DNA from: Cymbomonas tetramitiformis
Lineage: Eukaryota; Chlorophyta; Pyramimonadophyceae; Pyramimonadales; Pyramimonadaceae
Direction of reading: 5' to 3'
DNA: 51,421 bases
Assembly (NCBI GenBank): GCA_001247695.2
Contig: LGRX02025845.1
Coordinates: forward strand, 1-51,421
The notes below the pieces were generated by a model. That model was not told the DNA's origin and did not search any database. It worked only from the letters and a program-made list of their open reading frames with translations. Positions 29,907 to 43,400 of this stretch are shown here, one piece after another (position 1 is the first letter of the stretch; the number at the start of each line of letters is the position of its first letter). The position numbers and the translations under genes were made by a program.

Positions 29907-30887
29907 GATCTCCCCTCTTAAGAGAGTTGTGACCTCACAACGGGCATACCTTTGTATATGTCTTTGATGTCTTTGTTGTTGTCGCTTCTTGCTGGTACCA
30001 GTCTTCTTACACCGATTTGAGGCGTCCCTCATGGTGTTTTTAGGTTATTGGGGGGAACTGAGTCCACTTTAGTCCCTCACCTTAGGCATTTAGCCATACA
30101 GTCCTTAGGATGCAGCCCACCTTTCCGGAAATCGTATCGTTGAGTGACGTTCCAAGGTTCAATGAAGAGCGTTTTCGCGATACAATCCTACGCTGGATTA
30201 CTGATTGATCCACACGTTATCATGTATGTGCTAGACGATTCAAAGCATCCGAAGTCTACGTTACGGATTATTTGCGCTAGCCGTCGTCGCCTTTGCGCGA
30301 TCGATGATCCCACGATTATAACGAATTATATTCGAACGATTCTCGGCCTGATATAGTGCACCCAACTCTTCCTCCCCTCCTTAAGCTACTTTGGAGGATC
30401 CTAGGCGGTGATGGGGAGCCCGATTTCGATAATAAACGAACAAAGGGGCTTGTTTTAATGCAAACGGAGCGGCCCTGCTTAACGGAATTGGACTTATAAT
30501 CCTTAACCGGTCTGCTCAACTCCTCAATATTTTTGTCCAGTACGCACGCTTTGATGAACATCTATCGCGATGAGTGAGAATGAATTCGCCACGTACTAAT
30601 GTGAAATTCGTTTTAGTTATGTGTGTCAAGCATAACTCAGGATCACAACTCCGTCCACCTCAGTTATCCGGTAGCGCGGATTTGCTGGCCACAGAATCCG
30701 ATGACAAACCACGGTCTTGGCAAAGGTAGCATTAGCAGTTTTTTTCACAGATATTGGTACCCGCATATGCGTATCTGTGTAAGGGTATGATTTACACAAG
30801 GCTCATTACACCTTAGCAAGGAAGGATCAATTCCTGCTCCTGTCATATCAATTTGATGCAGGGTAAAAAATGTTAGGGATATATCCC

Positions 30888-30973
30888 TGCAGTTCTTGGG
30901 TTGCAGCCCATTGCACCGAAGGCGCATCGCAGTTCTTGGGATGCAGCCCTGTAGTTCTTGGGATGCAGCCCTG
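30888..30973. repeat. GGGATGCAGCCC motif cluster in element B
   Basis: Three motif copies plus the hairpin TTGCACC-GAA-GGCGCA, homologous to 3882-3973 but rearranged. Other element B copies lie near 30098, 32339, 34550, 34590 and 35946-36029 (four in a row). Confidence 0.8.
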
Positions 30974-32792
30974 ATATATTTATACGACCGATGGATGAAA
31001 ACCTCTTGGGTACATATTTCCACGGCTTGATTATTATTAGGTCAGCAATTATTGGCAAAAGTCATTGGCTATCAGCTTTTGACTCAGAAGCCACAATGTT
31101 ATAGAAGCTGCGACCTATTGTGATCATATGCGGCAGTTATGCCTTCAGCATACGTAGACAATATGATTATGTGGAACTTATAATCCCACTTAAGTTGCAT
31201 CATGATAAATTTTTCCAGGTGTTAACAAGTGTTCAGGATTTGATAAGGGGTTGACGCCCCACAAGCCAAAGGTCACTGTCTCATAAGGCTCGCCTCAAGT
31301 GTGCGGCTTTGAGGATTAGCGTTCTGGCGAGGCACAGTCATGATGCTTCCTAGTCCAAAGAGTTGGAAATGAGAGTGCTCAAGATATCCAAAGACAGGAA
31401 GGCTTTTGGTTGGCCAGTGTTACTGTCAAGATGCTTAACCTTGATGGAATGGCATTCGGGTACAAACTGTGCAACCATGCATGTGACTTATGCATTGGTG
31501 TATGACTTTGATGAATTGTCTCTTGTCATGAACCTGGAAGGAATGACGGGCAATTTAGCTAGAGTGGCGGATTTACTCACTCGGCTTTGCTGTTTATGGA
31601 ATTCGATGCCTGATGGCACAACTGGCAATCCTTTGCTCAGATGCTTTCCTCAAGACATTGGCAACAACTTGTGTGCCAGCTTCTCAAGATTTGGGAGAAA
31701 TCATGGATCAACAATTTATGAATCAAAACACATGTATCAAGGTTGATTCAATGAATCCTTCAACTCTTGAATTTCGACAATCAGCATCCCAGGCTGTTGA
31801 CGTCAAAGTGATGGTCGTAAGCTTACAATATAGCTTATTCACATTTGAAAAACCATCGTTCTCCTATGTCAGTGCCCCTACAATATGATAGAGCCGGAGA
31901 AATGTGCATTTATGATTTCTTCATAATGAACTTTATGTGTCAATAAGTCAAATAAGACTTCATTTGATGTTTCAATCGGCATGATGTACCATGTCATCAA
32001 TTTTATGGTTGCTATACACAGATGCTGGAACTTTTGATAAGATCTTTAATTTTCCAAGCAAAATCACATCCAAGCAAAATCACAATGATGTAAGGTGTGG
32101 CAGCTGTATGAAAATGAATGAATCTATACTCTTCCTCCACCTCGCAAAAAGAGATGTATCAAACCAATCAGATGGTGATGGAGGATGTTATTCAATCATT
32201 ATGTTATGCGAATCAGACTGAGATTACTCATCGAATGCTTTAGAGGTAACAATGTCAATCTGAACATTGATTCTCTCTACGTCATATTGGCAATATGCCT
32301 GACGTTTTTGAATGTGGCTAATGCCAGATGATGTCAAATGCAGTTGTTGGATTGCAGCTTACATACATTTGTCAATTCAGGGTCACTATAGTGTGCCCAA
32401 CTTAGACAATGTTCTGGAAAATGATTGTCATGATGAACAAAAAAAAATCAGTGATGGAGAGTTACCGAAGTTAACTTTGGTATCGAAGCTAATGGAGAGT
32501 CAATCAAGAAGTGTCCGTAATGACAACAACTTACTACGAGTTGTATTTTCGTAGTTGATGGATGGCTGACATGTCATTTTATTATGAATAGAACATGGCA
32601 TTGCCTAGTGATATGTGTATATTCTTCAGCACATGATCACTTATCTCAATGGTGCCCATGTTATTTTTGGGCAAACACTATTCAGAGACTTATTATGATA
32701 AAGAAGTATGAATGATGAATGTGTCATTTCAATCCGATAGAATTGTGACTTGTTTTATGACTATAAAATTTCTGTCACTTTTCAGAATGAGG

Positions 32793-32880
32793 ATGAACTG
32801 CGCTTGGAAACCGTATACAGATTGCGGGTTTTCCAAGACTTCGTGGCCTAATGGATGAGGCAACAAATTTCTAAATATTC
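32793..32880 (+). pseudogene. Permuted tRNA-Arg-like module, damaged copy in element B
   Basis: Homologous to 5774-5877. The 5'-half-like segment is better preserved (CGTGGCCTAATGGATGAGGC), but about 16 bp covering the B box have been lost, leaving GATTGCGGGTTTTCC. The outer pairing persists as TTGGAAA with TTTCTAA, using one G-U pair. Confidence 0.45.
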
Positions 32881-33129
32881 CAGAATGAACTTTGAAAGAG
32901 TTTTCATTCCTTAATGAAGCATGCTTGTCTTATGTGCCAAAATGATATGAAATTACAAATATGGTGTCAATCTATATGTGGATGGTTTATACCATTGTAT
33001 GCTATTCCACAAATAAGTAATGATGTCAGAGTGAAAACTTTGGACAATTGCAACTCAGTACAAATTTGAGTGCATTCAAGCCCATTTAAATGTTCAGAAT
33101 CTGAATCTAATGTACTTTTCTAGCTAGAG

Positions 33130-33367
33130 CTACCATTGACTATCCAACATCCACTGAGGACATTGTTTCTTACGTCTTTTGGCTTCACGCTCAGCGTTTT
33201 TCTTATTCTGCAAGCGCCTCTTTGCTACTGCTACATCCGGAACGTTGTACCAGCTACGAAACTTGCTGGTAACTTCATCTTCTGAGCTTTCTTCATCCAA
33301 AAGCAAAACTGGCTTCAACATGTCTTGTTCTTTCATCGAGGACGAATCACACAGGGATGCAGCAGAC
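33130..33367 (-). CDS. Minus-strand terminal exon, cargo of element B
   Basis: On the minus strand a strong 3' splice site (pyrimidine-rich TTTTCTTCTCATGCTGCAG) ends at 33368. It is followed by 78 codons and TAG at 33130-33132. The first base completes a split codon, the same phase as the exon at 6141-6324 in element A. The peptide is acidic first (LLDEESSEDEVTSKFRSW), then strongly basic (KRRLQNKKNAEREAKRRKKQ, a possible nuclear signal), and ends in MLDSQW. I recognise no family. Flanking body sequence aligns with element A, but this segment does not. It may be the last exon of an antisense gene carried by the element, or a captured host exon. Confidence 0.5.
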
Positions 33368-36300
33368 CTGCAGCATGAGAAGAAAATAAACAGCAAGAAA
33401 GTCACTATGCAAAATCACCACTGAAGGAGATGACTTTCATCATAGGGTGGTATATTGGTTGTTTCATATGACACATAGAAGATATGAATAATTCGAAGAG
33501 AATTTTGGGATAAATATCCTGGATTGGCTGTGCTTGATTGCTCTATGCCCAAGAATGACCGAAGAGATTGCTTGCCATTTTTCAGCCATATAACGTGGAG
33601 GCTGCTTAACAACGGTTGGGTCATAAGCTAAATAGCTATGCAGCTATGTCGAAGGCTGAATAGCCATGATTGCACAGACTCTGTCTTTTATGATGAATAG
33701 ACCTCTGAGAAATGGTGTCTAAAAAATTCAATTGACAACAACTCAACCTTTTGGTATGATGTAGAGCTGATGATTTTTGTTGCACTTCAATTGTTTATTG
33801 TGCACTAATGAAATGCCTCGTGATATATAATCTCACAGAATAGGCATTGCTCAATGGCGATATGATCAGATATGTAATGATCAATGAAGACAAGATGGTT
33901 GGTATGGCTCATTCAGTAGGCATAATTACCTCAAAGAGATGCCAATACACGGATACATATCAAGACATAAGGGCAATAGGCTTATTGTATAGCCTTCAAG
34001 GCAGCTAGCATTTATGCTGCATTGGTCAGCTCAGTGGCTTTGACCTTTCTAGGTGTTGTACTCAGGCCGTGGCCTGCATATTGCATTGAGTAATCTTGAC
34101 ACCTTTAATGATCCAATCAGATGATATGTATGAAGTATCAAGAATGGTTGCCCTTTCCAATGATCATCGGTGGCAGAGGCTATAGTGCTTGCACCGTGTC
34201 AGTATACAATTCTAGTCTGGATACATGCTAGACCAGATGTATACAATGTCTAGGTCTTCAAAATCAAGCTCATATGAATGTCATGGCTGATGTATGTGTC
34301 AACTTTCATGGAGTTTTGCATGGTTTGACTGTATATAGTCAGGCTTACCACAACAAAAACAATGATGCAACTTACTTGTTTTATGATTTGTCTTTATTAT
34401 TTATTATTATTTGGTTTTTAGTTGTATTTCTAGCTTATCATCTTCCCCCCTCAAGGAAGTGTATTGCTAGGCGGTTGTCAAGCGCCGTTCAAATACAACA
34501 GAGGTCCGACCTCTTTGTGATGACGTGGAAGCTTTCTATGAAGCTGGATAGCAGTTCTCGGGTTGCAGCCCCTTGCACCGAAGGTGCATTGCAGTTATTG
34601 GGATGCAGCCCGAATCCACGTCATTAGCGTGGGTCATATAGTACCCAAGCATGTGCTGTGTATATACAACACTACCCTCCAGCGGCGAAGTGGCTTGCTA
34701 TTACCATCATCGTATGCTGTGGGATATCAATATATGATCAGAGAGCATGGATATATATATATGTACCATGTTTGTCAATATCGGAGAGACTATGTCTTCT
34801 TTAAAATCCTCATGACTATATGTATAATGGTGCTATACTGATGTCAACACCTTTACTCTGAGTGATTTATTGATTTCAGATGTGATGTCGTGGCAAAAAA
34901 ATATATGTCCACGTCATTGGCACGAGTCATGTTGTGTCCATGCATACACGATCTTAGCGCAGGTCACAATACAGTGCCCGAGCATACGCGATTTTAGCGT
35001 AGGTCACATTGTGCCTCCATTTATTACATCTGAGAATATCTGTTACTCATCTTTGTGAGTCTAGACAGCATTGTGCTGATTGCAATGCTTTCTCTGGTGA
35101 CTTATATATCACAGATTATACCAATGTGGTGATCAGTCCAGTGCAATATTTTGTCACCGGAATGTACAGGGATTGTGAATGATTGCAATCCAGCCGGAGG
35201 AATAATCTCTACAGCTATTCTGTACTAATGAATTCATTGGAGTTATACTCATTCGACGATTCAAAACCCATGTCATTTGTAGTAATGACAACTCACATGG
35301 ATATATAGGGTTTTGATCAGAATGCTTTTATGTGATGTCAACATTTATGAACAATTCACTTGCATCTCAGGACAAAAGAGTTACGCTTGGAAGGTTTTGC
35401 ATGGTGGTCACCAACAGTTATCAGCTGTTATTCGGGTGCCAAATTCTGCCTTCAACACTGGGACTATATCAACCAGTCTTACAGCGATGCACTTGTCCTT
35501 CCCACTCTTATGTACGGCTATAGTGCCAAAGTGCATCAGGTGGGATATATATATATACATTATATAACTATCATCTTCTGATCCAGGAAATGCAATTAAG
35601 CATGGTATCAGGTTATATGTTATGTATATAGTTCAGCATTCCAAACTTACTCGAGAATGTAAATGCTGAGCAAGAGTCAACTTATAGTCATTGGAATATA
35701 GTTTCCCATCCGAGTTTACACTTTATTAGTGATGGTGGATTCAACGTTGTACAGATTTCAACGTTATTTGTGGATGCAGTGATTTTATCAAAAGCAATCC
35801 ATCAGAAATCACCAGATCGGAATATGAAATGGATATGTGTGAATCCTATCCACCTTCTTCCCCCCTCAAGGAAGTGTGTGATACAGTGGCAGTTGTCAAT
35901 TGCCGATACATTATTCAGCATGCATTCCTTATAGGAATCAGCTGTTACAGTTTTAGGGTTGCAGCCCTACAGTCCTTGGGTTGTAGCCCTGCAGTTTTAG
36001 GGTTGTTGCCCTACAGTTTTAGGGTTGTTGCCCATAGTATTATCATGTCTATGATGATTTAGCATGATATAATAATGCCAAAAAACGAAGTTTTACGAAA
36101 TAAAACTGGCATTTTAGAGCATATATAGTTACAGTGGCCCTGTTACTCAATACAGTGTTTAGGGTGTTACTTGATATCAGTAACCCTAATACAGGTAAAA
36201 ATAAGCAGTATAACGTTTTTGCAAAGATTTTTAAGCAAAACTGCATTTAATACCCATATAAACGTAAAGTGTTTTTTAGGAGGTACGTTACACCCCTGTT

Positions 36301-38922
36301 ACACACATTTAATTTTAGGGTTGTTACAGGGCGTTACACATGCTGCATAAATCAGGGATTGATATTTGATATATAAACATTCATTTTATAAAAAAAAATC
36401 AATCCGAAATTTTCAAAATGTGTTTTACGTACAGCATTTTGAGCGATTTATTGCCATAGCAATAGCGTTACCCATATATATTCAACACCTAATATTTTAG
36501 GGTGTCACACTGATATGACATGTGTCATTATGATTTTCTGATACCTTAATAGGTATAAAATCATAATCTTACATAAAATGGGCACACATTTTTCATTTTG
36601 GAATTAAACGTGGAGCTTTTTCACCCATTTTACAGCTTTTTTCAGCTGTCTGAAATATTGCTGTGGTGACATATTTCAGTGTAAATGTGAAATGTAAGTA
36701 CAGAATCATTACAAGGAACTTCACTTTTGCATATGACATTTTTTCATAGCAAATAAGTGAGTTGTGCTGTATATCAACATTTACAGTTGACAGCATTCTG
36801 GGTTTTACTGATTTAAACCCATGCACAGCAAATGTACTATGTATATATTAATCAACTTAAGTGGAAACAGCCACTTTAGCGACATTTCTCAACCTATGAT
36901 TTGTTTGAGCATAGGTCTGTGCTCTTAAGATTTTATCAAAGTGATATATCTCATTTGGAACAAATCTGGACTTTGCTGGATACAATCACAGCAACTTCAC
37001 ACAACACATTTATGTGTGTGTGAATGTCCTTTATACTATTGTCAGAAATCATGTGAAAACTGATCTGTAGTTACATGCAAATTGAGCTGATCAATTCTGA
37101 ATCAACTATCATAATGCAATGTACTTGTTGTAGTTGCTCCAGCTGATATGTGAGACGAATGGACAATGCTCAGCAGTGACCAGCTGCTTATTTGAGCATT
37201 GTATAATGCCTTCGGGTCTGGAGATATTCTCCATCCAGCCCTTCAGCATGTAGTTTTATCCTGTTTACCTTAGCTATCGCCATCACTGACATCCAACACG
37301 CACATGTGTTTGTCGGATGGTATCTATATTATCATGCACATAGTTGACATTATAGTTGATCATTTCACTTACTGAGTCAGTGAATGTCATTATACATAGT
37401 AATGTCAGTGGTGTGTGCATTGTGTAGGTACTTGCTGATTTAGTACTTGTAAGTGTGTGTGTGAATTATTTACTATACACACTTGTATGTAGGTGACTTC
37501 TGGTATTACAATACACCAAGATAATTCATCATGCAGGATGATCTGTATACCAAGTACTGAATAAATCTAGCATGATATATATATCAGCTTAGGGGTTATT
37601 GTAATCTTGTATACTCTCATTTACAATAATAAGTTACTTGTTTTATTTCACATGTAGTTCCGGTGAGCATTCCATTCAGTGATCCACCATAGAACGAACA
37701 TGCTCATCCCAAATCCTTCGTCAGAGCATGTCGAGCTAATTATGGTGTTAAGATCACCTTCAGGCACCTTACACTTACATGGGTTCCAATATAGCTTACA
37801 TGCACTGCAGTATGCTTTGTGCATTGTATAATGTATTGTGATGTGATGCCATGTGTCCCAGTTGTTAACGTGATCAAACTGGTATGTACATTACAGCTGG
37901 TATCGTGATCAAGCTGTATGAATAATGCATGCACAATCACAGTGATGCTCAGTATAATAATGTACAGGTGGTGAAATGCACATCTGCTGCATGCACTCAG
38001 TATATACTCATGATAGTGTATACTGCAAGTATGTGTGTGTGTGTGTGTGTGCTGCAGGTATTATTATCTCCACACACTCGACTTTTTGCACACACTATGA
38101 TGTTGCTGCAGAGTATTCAATGATCTGTCATGTTGAGCGTGTGTGTGCGTGTGTAAGCTATTCACACAGCATTTATGCAGTTCACACTCATGATTGTAGG
38201 TTGATATAATCTGACAGTGAATAGAGTATAGTATCTCAGCAAACATTAGAGTATTATATGGCATGCTGCAGTATATTGTCATCATGCGTCCGTTCAGGAT
38301 AATCCCGGATAGTATATATATATTCTGTCAGGACACCGTGACGCGCGCAGATGATGAATCAGAGATTATTGCAAGTATCGATAATGACGGTATGTTGATG
38401 ACACTTCGCATACTGACATCGTCATAAAAAATTGCAAAATAATCATCGTGTACAGTAAGCGATTTGCTGCGATCATGAAAATCACGATGGTGCGCGCTGA
38501 TGATTAAGAGCACATCTCGTCGCAGTATGTCTAGCACATGATACGAGTGCTAATTTTCGCGCGGATACTGATTCCGCTGATGATTTCTGCGTCCGCATCT
38601 CATTTGCGAATTTTTGTACAGCTGCGAATCGTATATGCACATACATATGATCACTGCGCGCATGTATGCCGCATGCACACCTTGTCGCGCAGTATAGGTG
38701 ACGATCAGCTGCTGTATACGATCTGCGAATGCGAATGCGTCGATATATCCTCGCGCACTATCTTCGCTTATACAGCGGTCAGTATATGCAGTATATCAAT
38801 GTTTATGCGATCGCGACGCCAGATATTACTCGCGCTCCGCAACCTGCATACACACAATTTTTGATATCTACGCTGCACTCACACTTGAGTTCTCGTTTCT
38901 CGCCTTAACGATCGAATACCAA

Positions 38923-39521
38923 TGATAAGGACGCTGACGCGAGCCTTAAGAAAATATATGATATAATAAGATAGTGCAGTGTTATTGAACAGTAACACGC
39001 GCACAGCTTATGAGCGGGTTGTGAGTTGCAGTCTCCGTAGAAGATCTGCTGAAGCACAACGCTTCCTCACTTTTATACCTACGTCACCCATCATCTTAGA
39101 TGGTACCGCCATTGGGTTGTGAACCCGAGACGTAGGTTGAACGACCAGCATGGTAATAACGACTAGTTCGTTCATGCTGCACATGCGAGTTCCGCGCATG
39201 CTGAAAGCTAAAGATGGTTCTTGGTTTGTTTCCAAGATGTATCTTTGCTTTGCCATCTTAGAGTTCGACATACGAACTCTCGATGACAGGGATGCCTGAT
39301 GATATGACATAATCATCTGGCGACATGTACAGTCATCGTCGACCGTACTGACGACTGTCATAAATGTATGACGCGACTCGACCTGTACAGTCATGATCGA
39401 CCATACTGTCGACTGTCATAATAATATATGACACGACCGACTGTCATAATAATATATGACATGACATGGTATGACATGTATGACAGGTATGACACGTATG
39501 TCATCGGTCATAACCCTGACA
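38923..39521 (+). repeat. Element B 3' LTR
   Basis: 599-bp direct copy of 29308-29906 with two mismatches. The CAGTC target duplication follows at 39522-39526. Confidence 0.95.
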
Positions 39522-40470
39522 CAGTCCGAAGCAAGATGCAAGGCTAGTGGCTAGGTAAGTCGTAAGTGTGCGATGTTGCAATCAGGGTGCACCACCAGAC
39601 GGTGGTGCAATGCCGTGATCGGTCACGGCCGATTTGCCGAGGTCCGTGGGCGGGATGTAGACGGGGCCAGAGCGGAAAGCAGGCCAGTCGGTGTCGTCCT
39701 CTGCTGGAGTTGACATTCAGTCCGAGCTCAGTCATCAGAGTTGTCATCACCGACCCGTCATGACCGCTGTCATCACCGACTCGACCTGGCCGCTGTCATC
39801 ACCGATACGGCTCGACACCTCTGACTACCTCACTGACCTGATTGTCATCTCCTCTGATCGAGTTCGGTTGCCACATGAGACAGAGCACACACTAGCTCAT
39901 TTCGCATCACACTCAGCATACTAGAACTATATATATTATATCTTCTGTATGTTGAGAGAGATTCTGAGTGCGAAACCCTGAGCGTTGCAGTGCTTCCTGT
40001 TTGACCTGTCTGTTTACTGACTGGGTCTTCTCGCAGGTTTGGCCCCACCACCGGCCTAAGGCTAGGAGCCGATTATGGTCGGCTAAACGCTTAGGGAAGC
40101 GCCAAGGGGGCGCGCCATCTAGGGATCATGGAAGTAAAGTAGGCAAGTAGTGGTGAGTGAGAGGAATCGTACGTTCCGTTTCAGCGTTTAAATTAGTTAG
40201 GAAAATCCTGGGACGGCCTGATCAACCGTAGGGACCCTGACAATCTCGCGCGAGTACCTTTAAAAATCGCGGGACTGAACGAAGAGCTCCTCCACGCCAT
40301 CACCACTGACTGCTAACTGTGTTGTTTTGCATCACAGGCTTTCTTCCCCCTTCCCTTTTTGGCACCCTCTTGGTGCTCCTGTTGTGAAATTTGATTGCTT
40401 GCTTGCTTATTATCCTGCTAGGGATTGCTAGTGTTGTCTTGCTTGTAGCTCTTTCTTTTAGATTTTCGAG
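39522..40470 (+). other. Copia leader and possible 5' LTR remnant
   Basis: Non-coding sequence before the gag-like ORF. CCGCTGTCATCACCGA-type segments repeat three times near 39735-39810. A TATATATTATAT box lies at 39930-39941, followed about 530 bp later by the start codon. This fits an LTR promoter plus untranslated leader, but no second LTR is in the window and no primer site could be assigned. Confidence 0.45.
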
Positions 40471-43400
40471 ATGTCATCTACTCCGTACGCCACACCGCCA
40501 GTTCTGCCGCGACGCTTGCTGACACACCCTCCAGGGGCAAGAAAACGGCAGCTTAAATTTGGTGCTCTGAACGGCACACCAACGCCAGCGGATGCTCCGG
40601 ACACGTCAGATTTATCAGTGTGCAACAACCTCGCATGGGAGTTATTGCGCAAACCCGCGGAGTTTGATGCACTACTCAGCGTCATCAAAGGGAAGTGCGT
40701 CGAGCCTGGAGAGTCTGCGAAGACCTGGAAATTCACTAGCAGCGAGAAGAATTCTCGTTTGCTTTTGGACATCCTGGTCGAGCAACTCGATTCCAGGCTC
40801 ACACTCGTTCACCCTAAGATGGCGTTGATGTTCGATTTGCAAAACCACGGTTTGGAGGTTCCGAAAAAGGCGAACCTCCTGCTGTTGGAATTGCTCCAGT
40901 CGCTTTGCGCAGGAGACGCCTTGCGTGTCCTGCGCAAGGCTGACAGACTCTTCCCAGGGGATGGGAAGATCGCGCTTGTTCATCTCGTGAGGCACGTTGT
41001 GCCCGATCACGAGGAGTTCAGCGCTGCGGACTTCCTATTCGCCGGTGACAGAGTTGACTTGAGAGCTGGCCAGGACCCAGCGGACTACATCGACGTGTTC
41101 CAGACTTCTCTGGACACCGTTGAGTCTGACTTGGGTCCTGGGTGCACCGTGACCATCTCCGAGAAGGCACGGATTGCATTGTTTCTCCGTAGGATCTGTC
41201 CCGTCTTTTATAAGGCGGTGCATGATGCCTACACAGAGGAGAAGCTCGACGTTGACTCCTCGCTTTCCTTGCTGACCTGCTTCCGTGAGACACGGGCAGT
41301 GCACAGGAACGCGGGGACGAAACTCAAGTCTCCACTAACAGCCGCTTTCTACAATGATGCAGGTTCGCATCACGGCGGGAGCCGTGGTGCACATGGCCGC
41401 AGGGGAGTCTCTGACCGCACCCCTTCCCGTCAGTACATTCCGCCTCGTCGCACTAACCCTTTTAAGGGATTTGGCTCTGGTTACCGTGCAGGAGTCTTTC
41501 CCCGTAAGGGTGGTAAGACGGGCGGTAAGGGAAAGCAGAAATCCGGCAAAGGCAAGGGCAAGGGCAAGTCCCGTGTCGTCTTTGATCGGCAGACCCAGCA
41601 GTTCCGAGGGGAATGCTGGACCTGTGGGTCAAAGGGGCACAGGGCTGCCGACTGCCCGAAGCTGATGTCGGCTCATGCTTTCCACTTAGACCCGAAGCTG
41701 CTTGCGGAGCATGCTCGGACGGAGATCCTAGCCGCCCAGTTTCAGACTGCCTACGAGGAGTCTGAACAGGCACTAGAGTCCTTCTGTCTGTTGCACGGCA
41801 CCCCAGCAGTTGTCGGGTACCAGGAGGACTCGTGCTCTGACAGTGAGAGTGAGGAGAGTTCTCACTCCGCTAGTCAGGAGCACGGGGACTCCGATGAGTC
41901 TGACGACGATGGGGACTGGGACGGCCTCTCCGAGGCTCAACAACAGGAGTGGGACCGCCTACAAGAACATGCGGAAGCCAAATTCCAAAAGTTCTGTGCA
42001 CAGTCCGAGAAGGTCTCGCTGTCACTCGGAAGAGTGCACTTCGGGATGTTCCGGACCGGCACAGAACAGAAGGCTTGTGACCCCTTTCCCACTCCCCCCT
42101 ACTTGCTGCCTGACATCCCTGCTTCTGCACCTGTCTCTGCACAGCATGATGCACCTCTCGAGGTGTCACAGCACTCACCACAGTCCACGGCTGCGGTGGT
42201 GCTCGCCTGTTGCAGAGAGTATCATTCCGGCCAGACACAGCAGACACCGCACGGGTCAGCTCTTGTGGATCATGCTCCGCAGGACCGAGCAGACTCGTCG
42301 GTGGTGTCTGCTAGACTGTTTGCAGCACAGTGTGAGTCACTATCCTCGCCCGTCCACCACACGCACACCGTCCCTGCACTCACAGAGACTTGTTCTCTGT
42401 TTGCAGGAATGACGGTGGTGCAGGGTGACAGTGAGGACAGTGACATGTACACGGCACCGGCACCCACCGAGCACTCTTCCCCACACCACACTCACAGTGC
42501 ATCTTTGTTGAGGGAGGGGTCACGGAGCAGTGCGGTGCCCCCGCCTGCTTCCCCCCTGTCTGCTCCAGGGAAATCCCTGGAGCAGGTTCACTGGGAGCGG
42601 GTGTGGGAGGAGGACTACAGGTCCCCTACCGTTTGCCACGGTAACCTTTTGCCATCAAAGAGTTCACTAGGAGCTAGGGGTGTAGCCCCTCTGGTGACGC
42701 CCCCGCCACCTGGCCCTCCTGACTTGTTGCTGTCTGATGCAGGCTCTGCCGTGTCAGTGTCCCCACCAGCCAGTGAGCACCGGGTGCACACTGGGGGCAC
42801 TGACACGGCCCCAAACTTTAACTCAATCAATCTTGGAGGTCGCCCTACAGAAGGGAGTCTCTCCCCCTCTTTCCTTCAGCAGTGTCCTCCTGTCCCCGCT
42901 CCGGTCCATGAGTCGCTTGACCTGACTGGTGACACGCACATGTCTGACACACAGGCACCACCTCCACCGCCACGGCGTGTCGGTAGAGGTGGTGTCTCTA
43001 TCTTCCGGTGTGCATTCATGTCCTTTGCCCTGTTCACTTGCTTCTTGGCAAGTGCTTCGGCGGAGGCCCTCTCAGCCGCAGCACCTGTTCAGGGAGTGTG
43101 GTACGGATTGACATTGTGTCAACCGGGGGGGGAGATGGGAGGTGGGAAAAGCAGTACTGCAGTCAGTCAGTACAGTCAATCAGTCCAGTCAGTCCAGTCA
43201 GTTTGGTCTGGGGATGGTGGTTTATCCGATGGTGGCTTACCTGATGGTGGCACTGGTATCACTCCTGATTGGTCTGCCACCCGGCAGTGTTCCTCTGGTG
43301 ATGGTTCTGGGTATTCCTCTGGTGATGGTTCTGGGTATTCCTCTGGTTCCGACTGGTATTGGCAGTATGACTCTGGTCAGCACCGCCACTATGGTTCTCC

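Larger units (their letters stand above)
29308..39521 (+). mobile_element. Element B: 10.2-kb LTR-flanked sister of element A
   Basis: 599-bp terminal direct repeats (TG...CA) with CAGTC duplicated at 29303-29307 and 39522-39526. The 9.02-kb body aligns with element A along its length: the same post-LTR GATCTCCCCTCTTAAGAG segment, GGGATGCAGCCC motif copies, tRNA-Arg-like module, pyrimidine-hairpin modules, TTAGGGTGTTAC cluster, GT tracts and CG-rich right end. It differs by many substitutions and short indels. As in element A there is no gag or pol, no TGG-type primer site and no ORF conserved in frame. The LTRs of A and B share only parts, such as GGGTTGTGAACCC, TTTGCCATCT and the TGACA-rich 3' end, so the two are distinct subfamilies. 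Confidence 0.85.
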
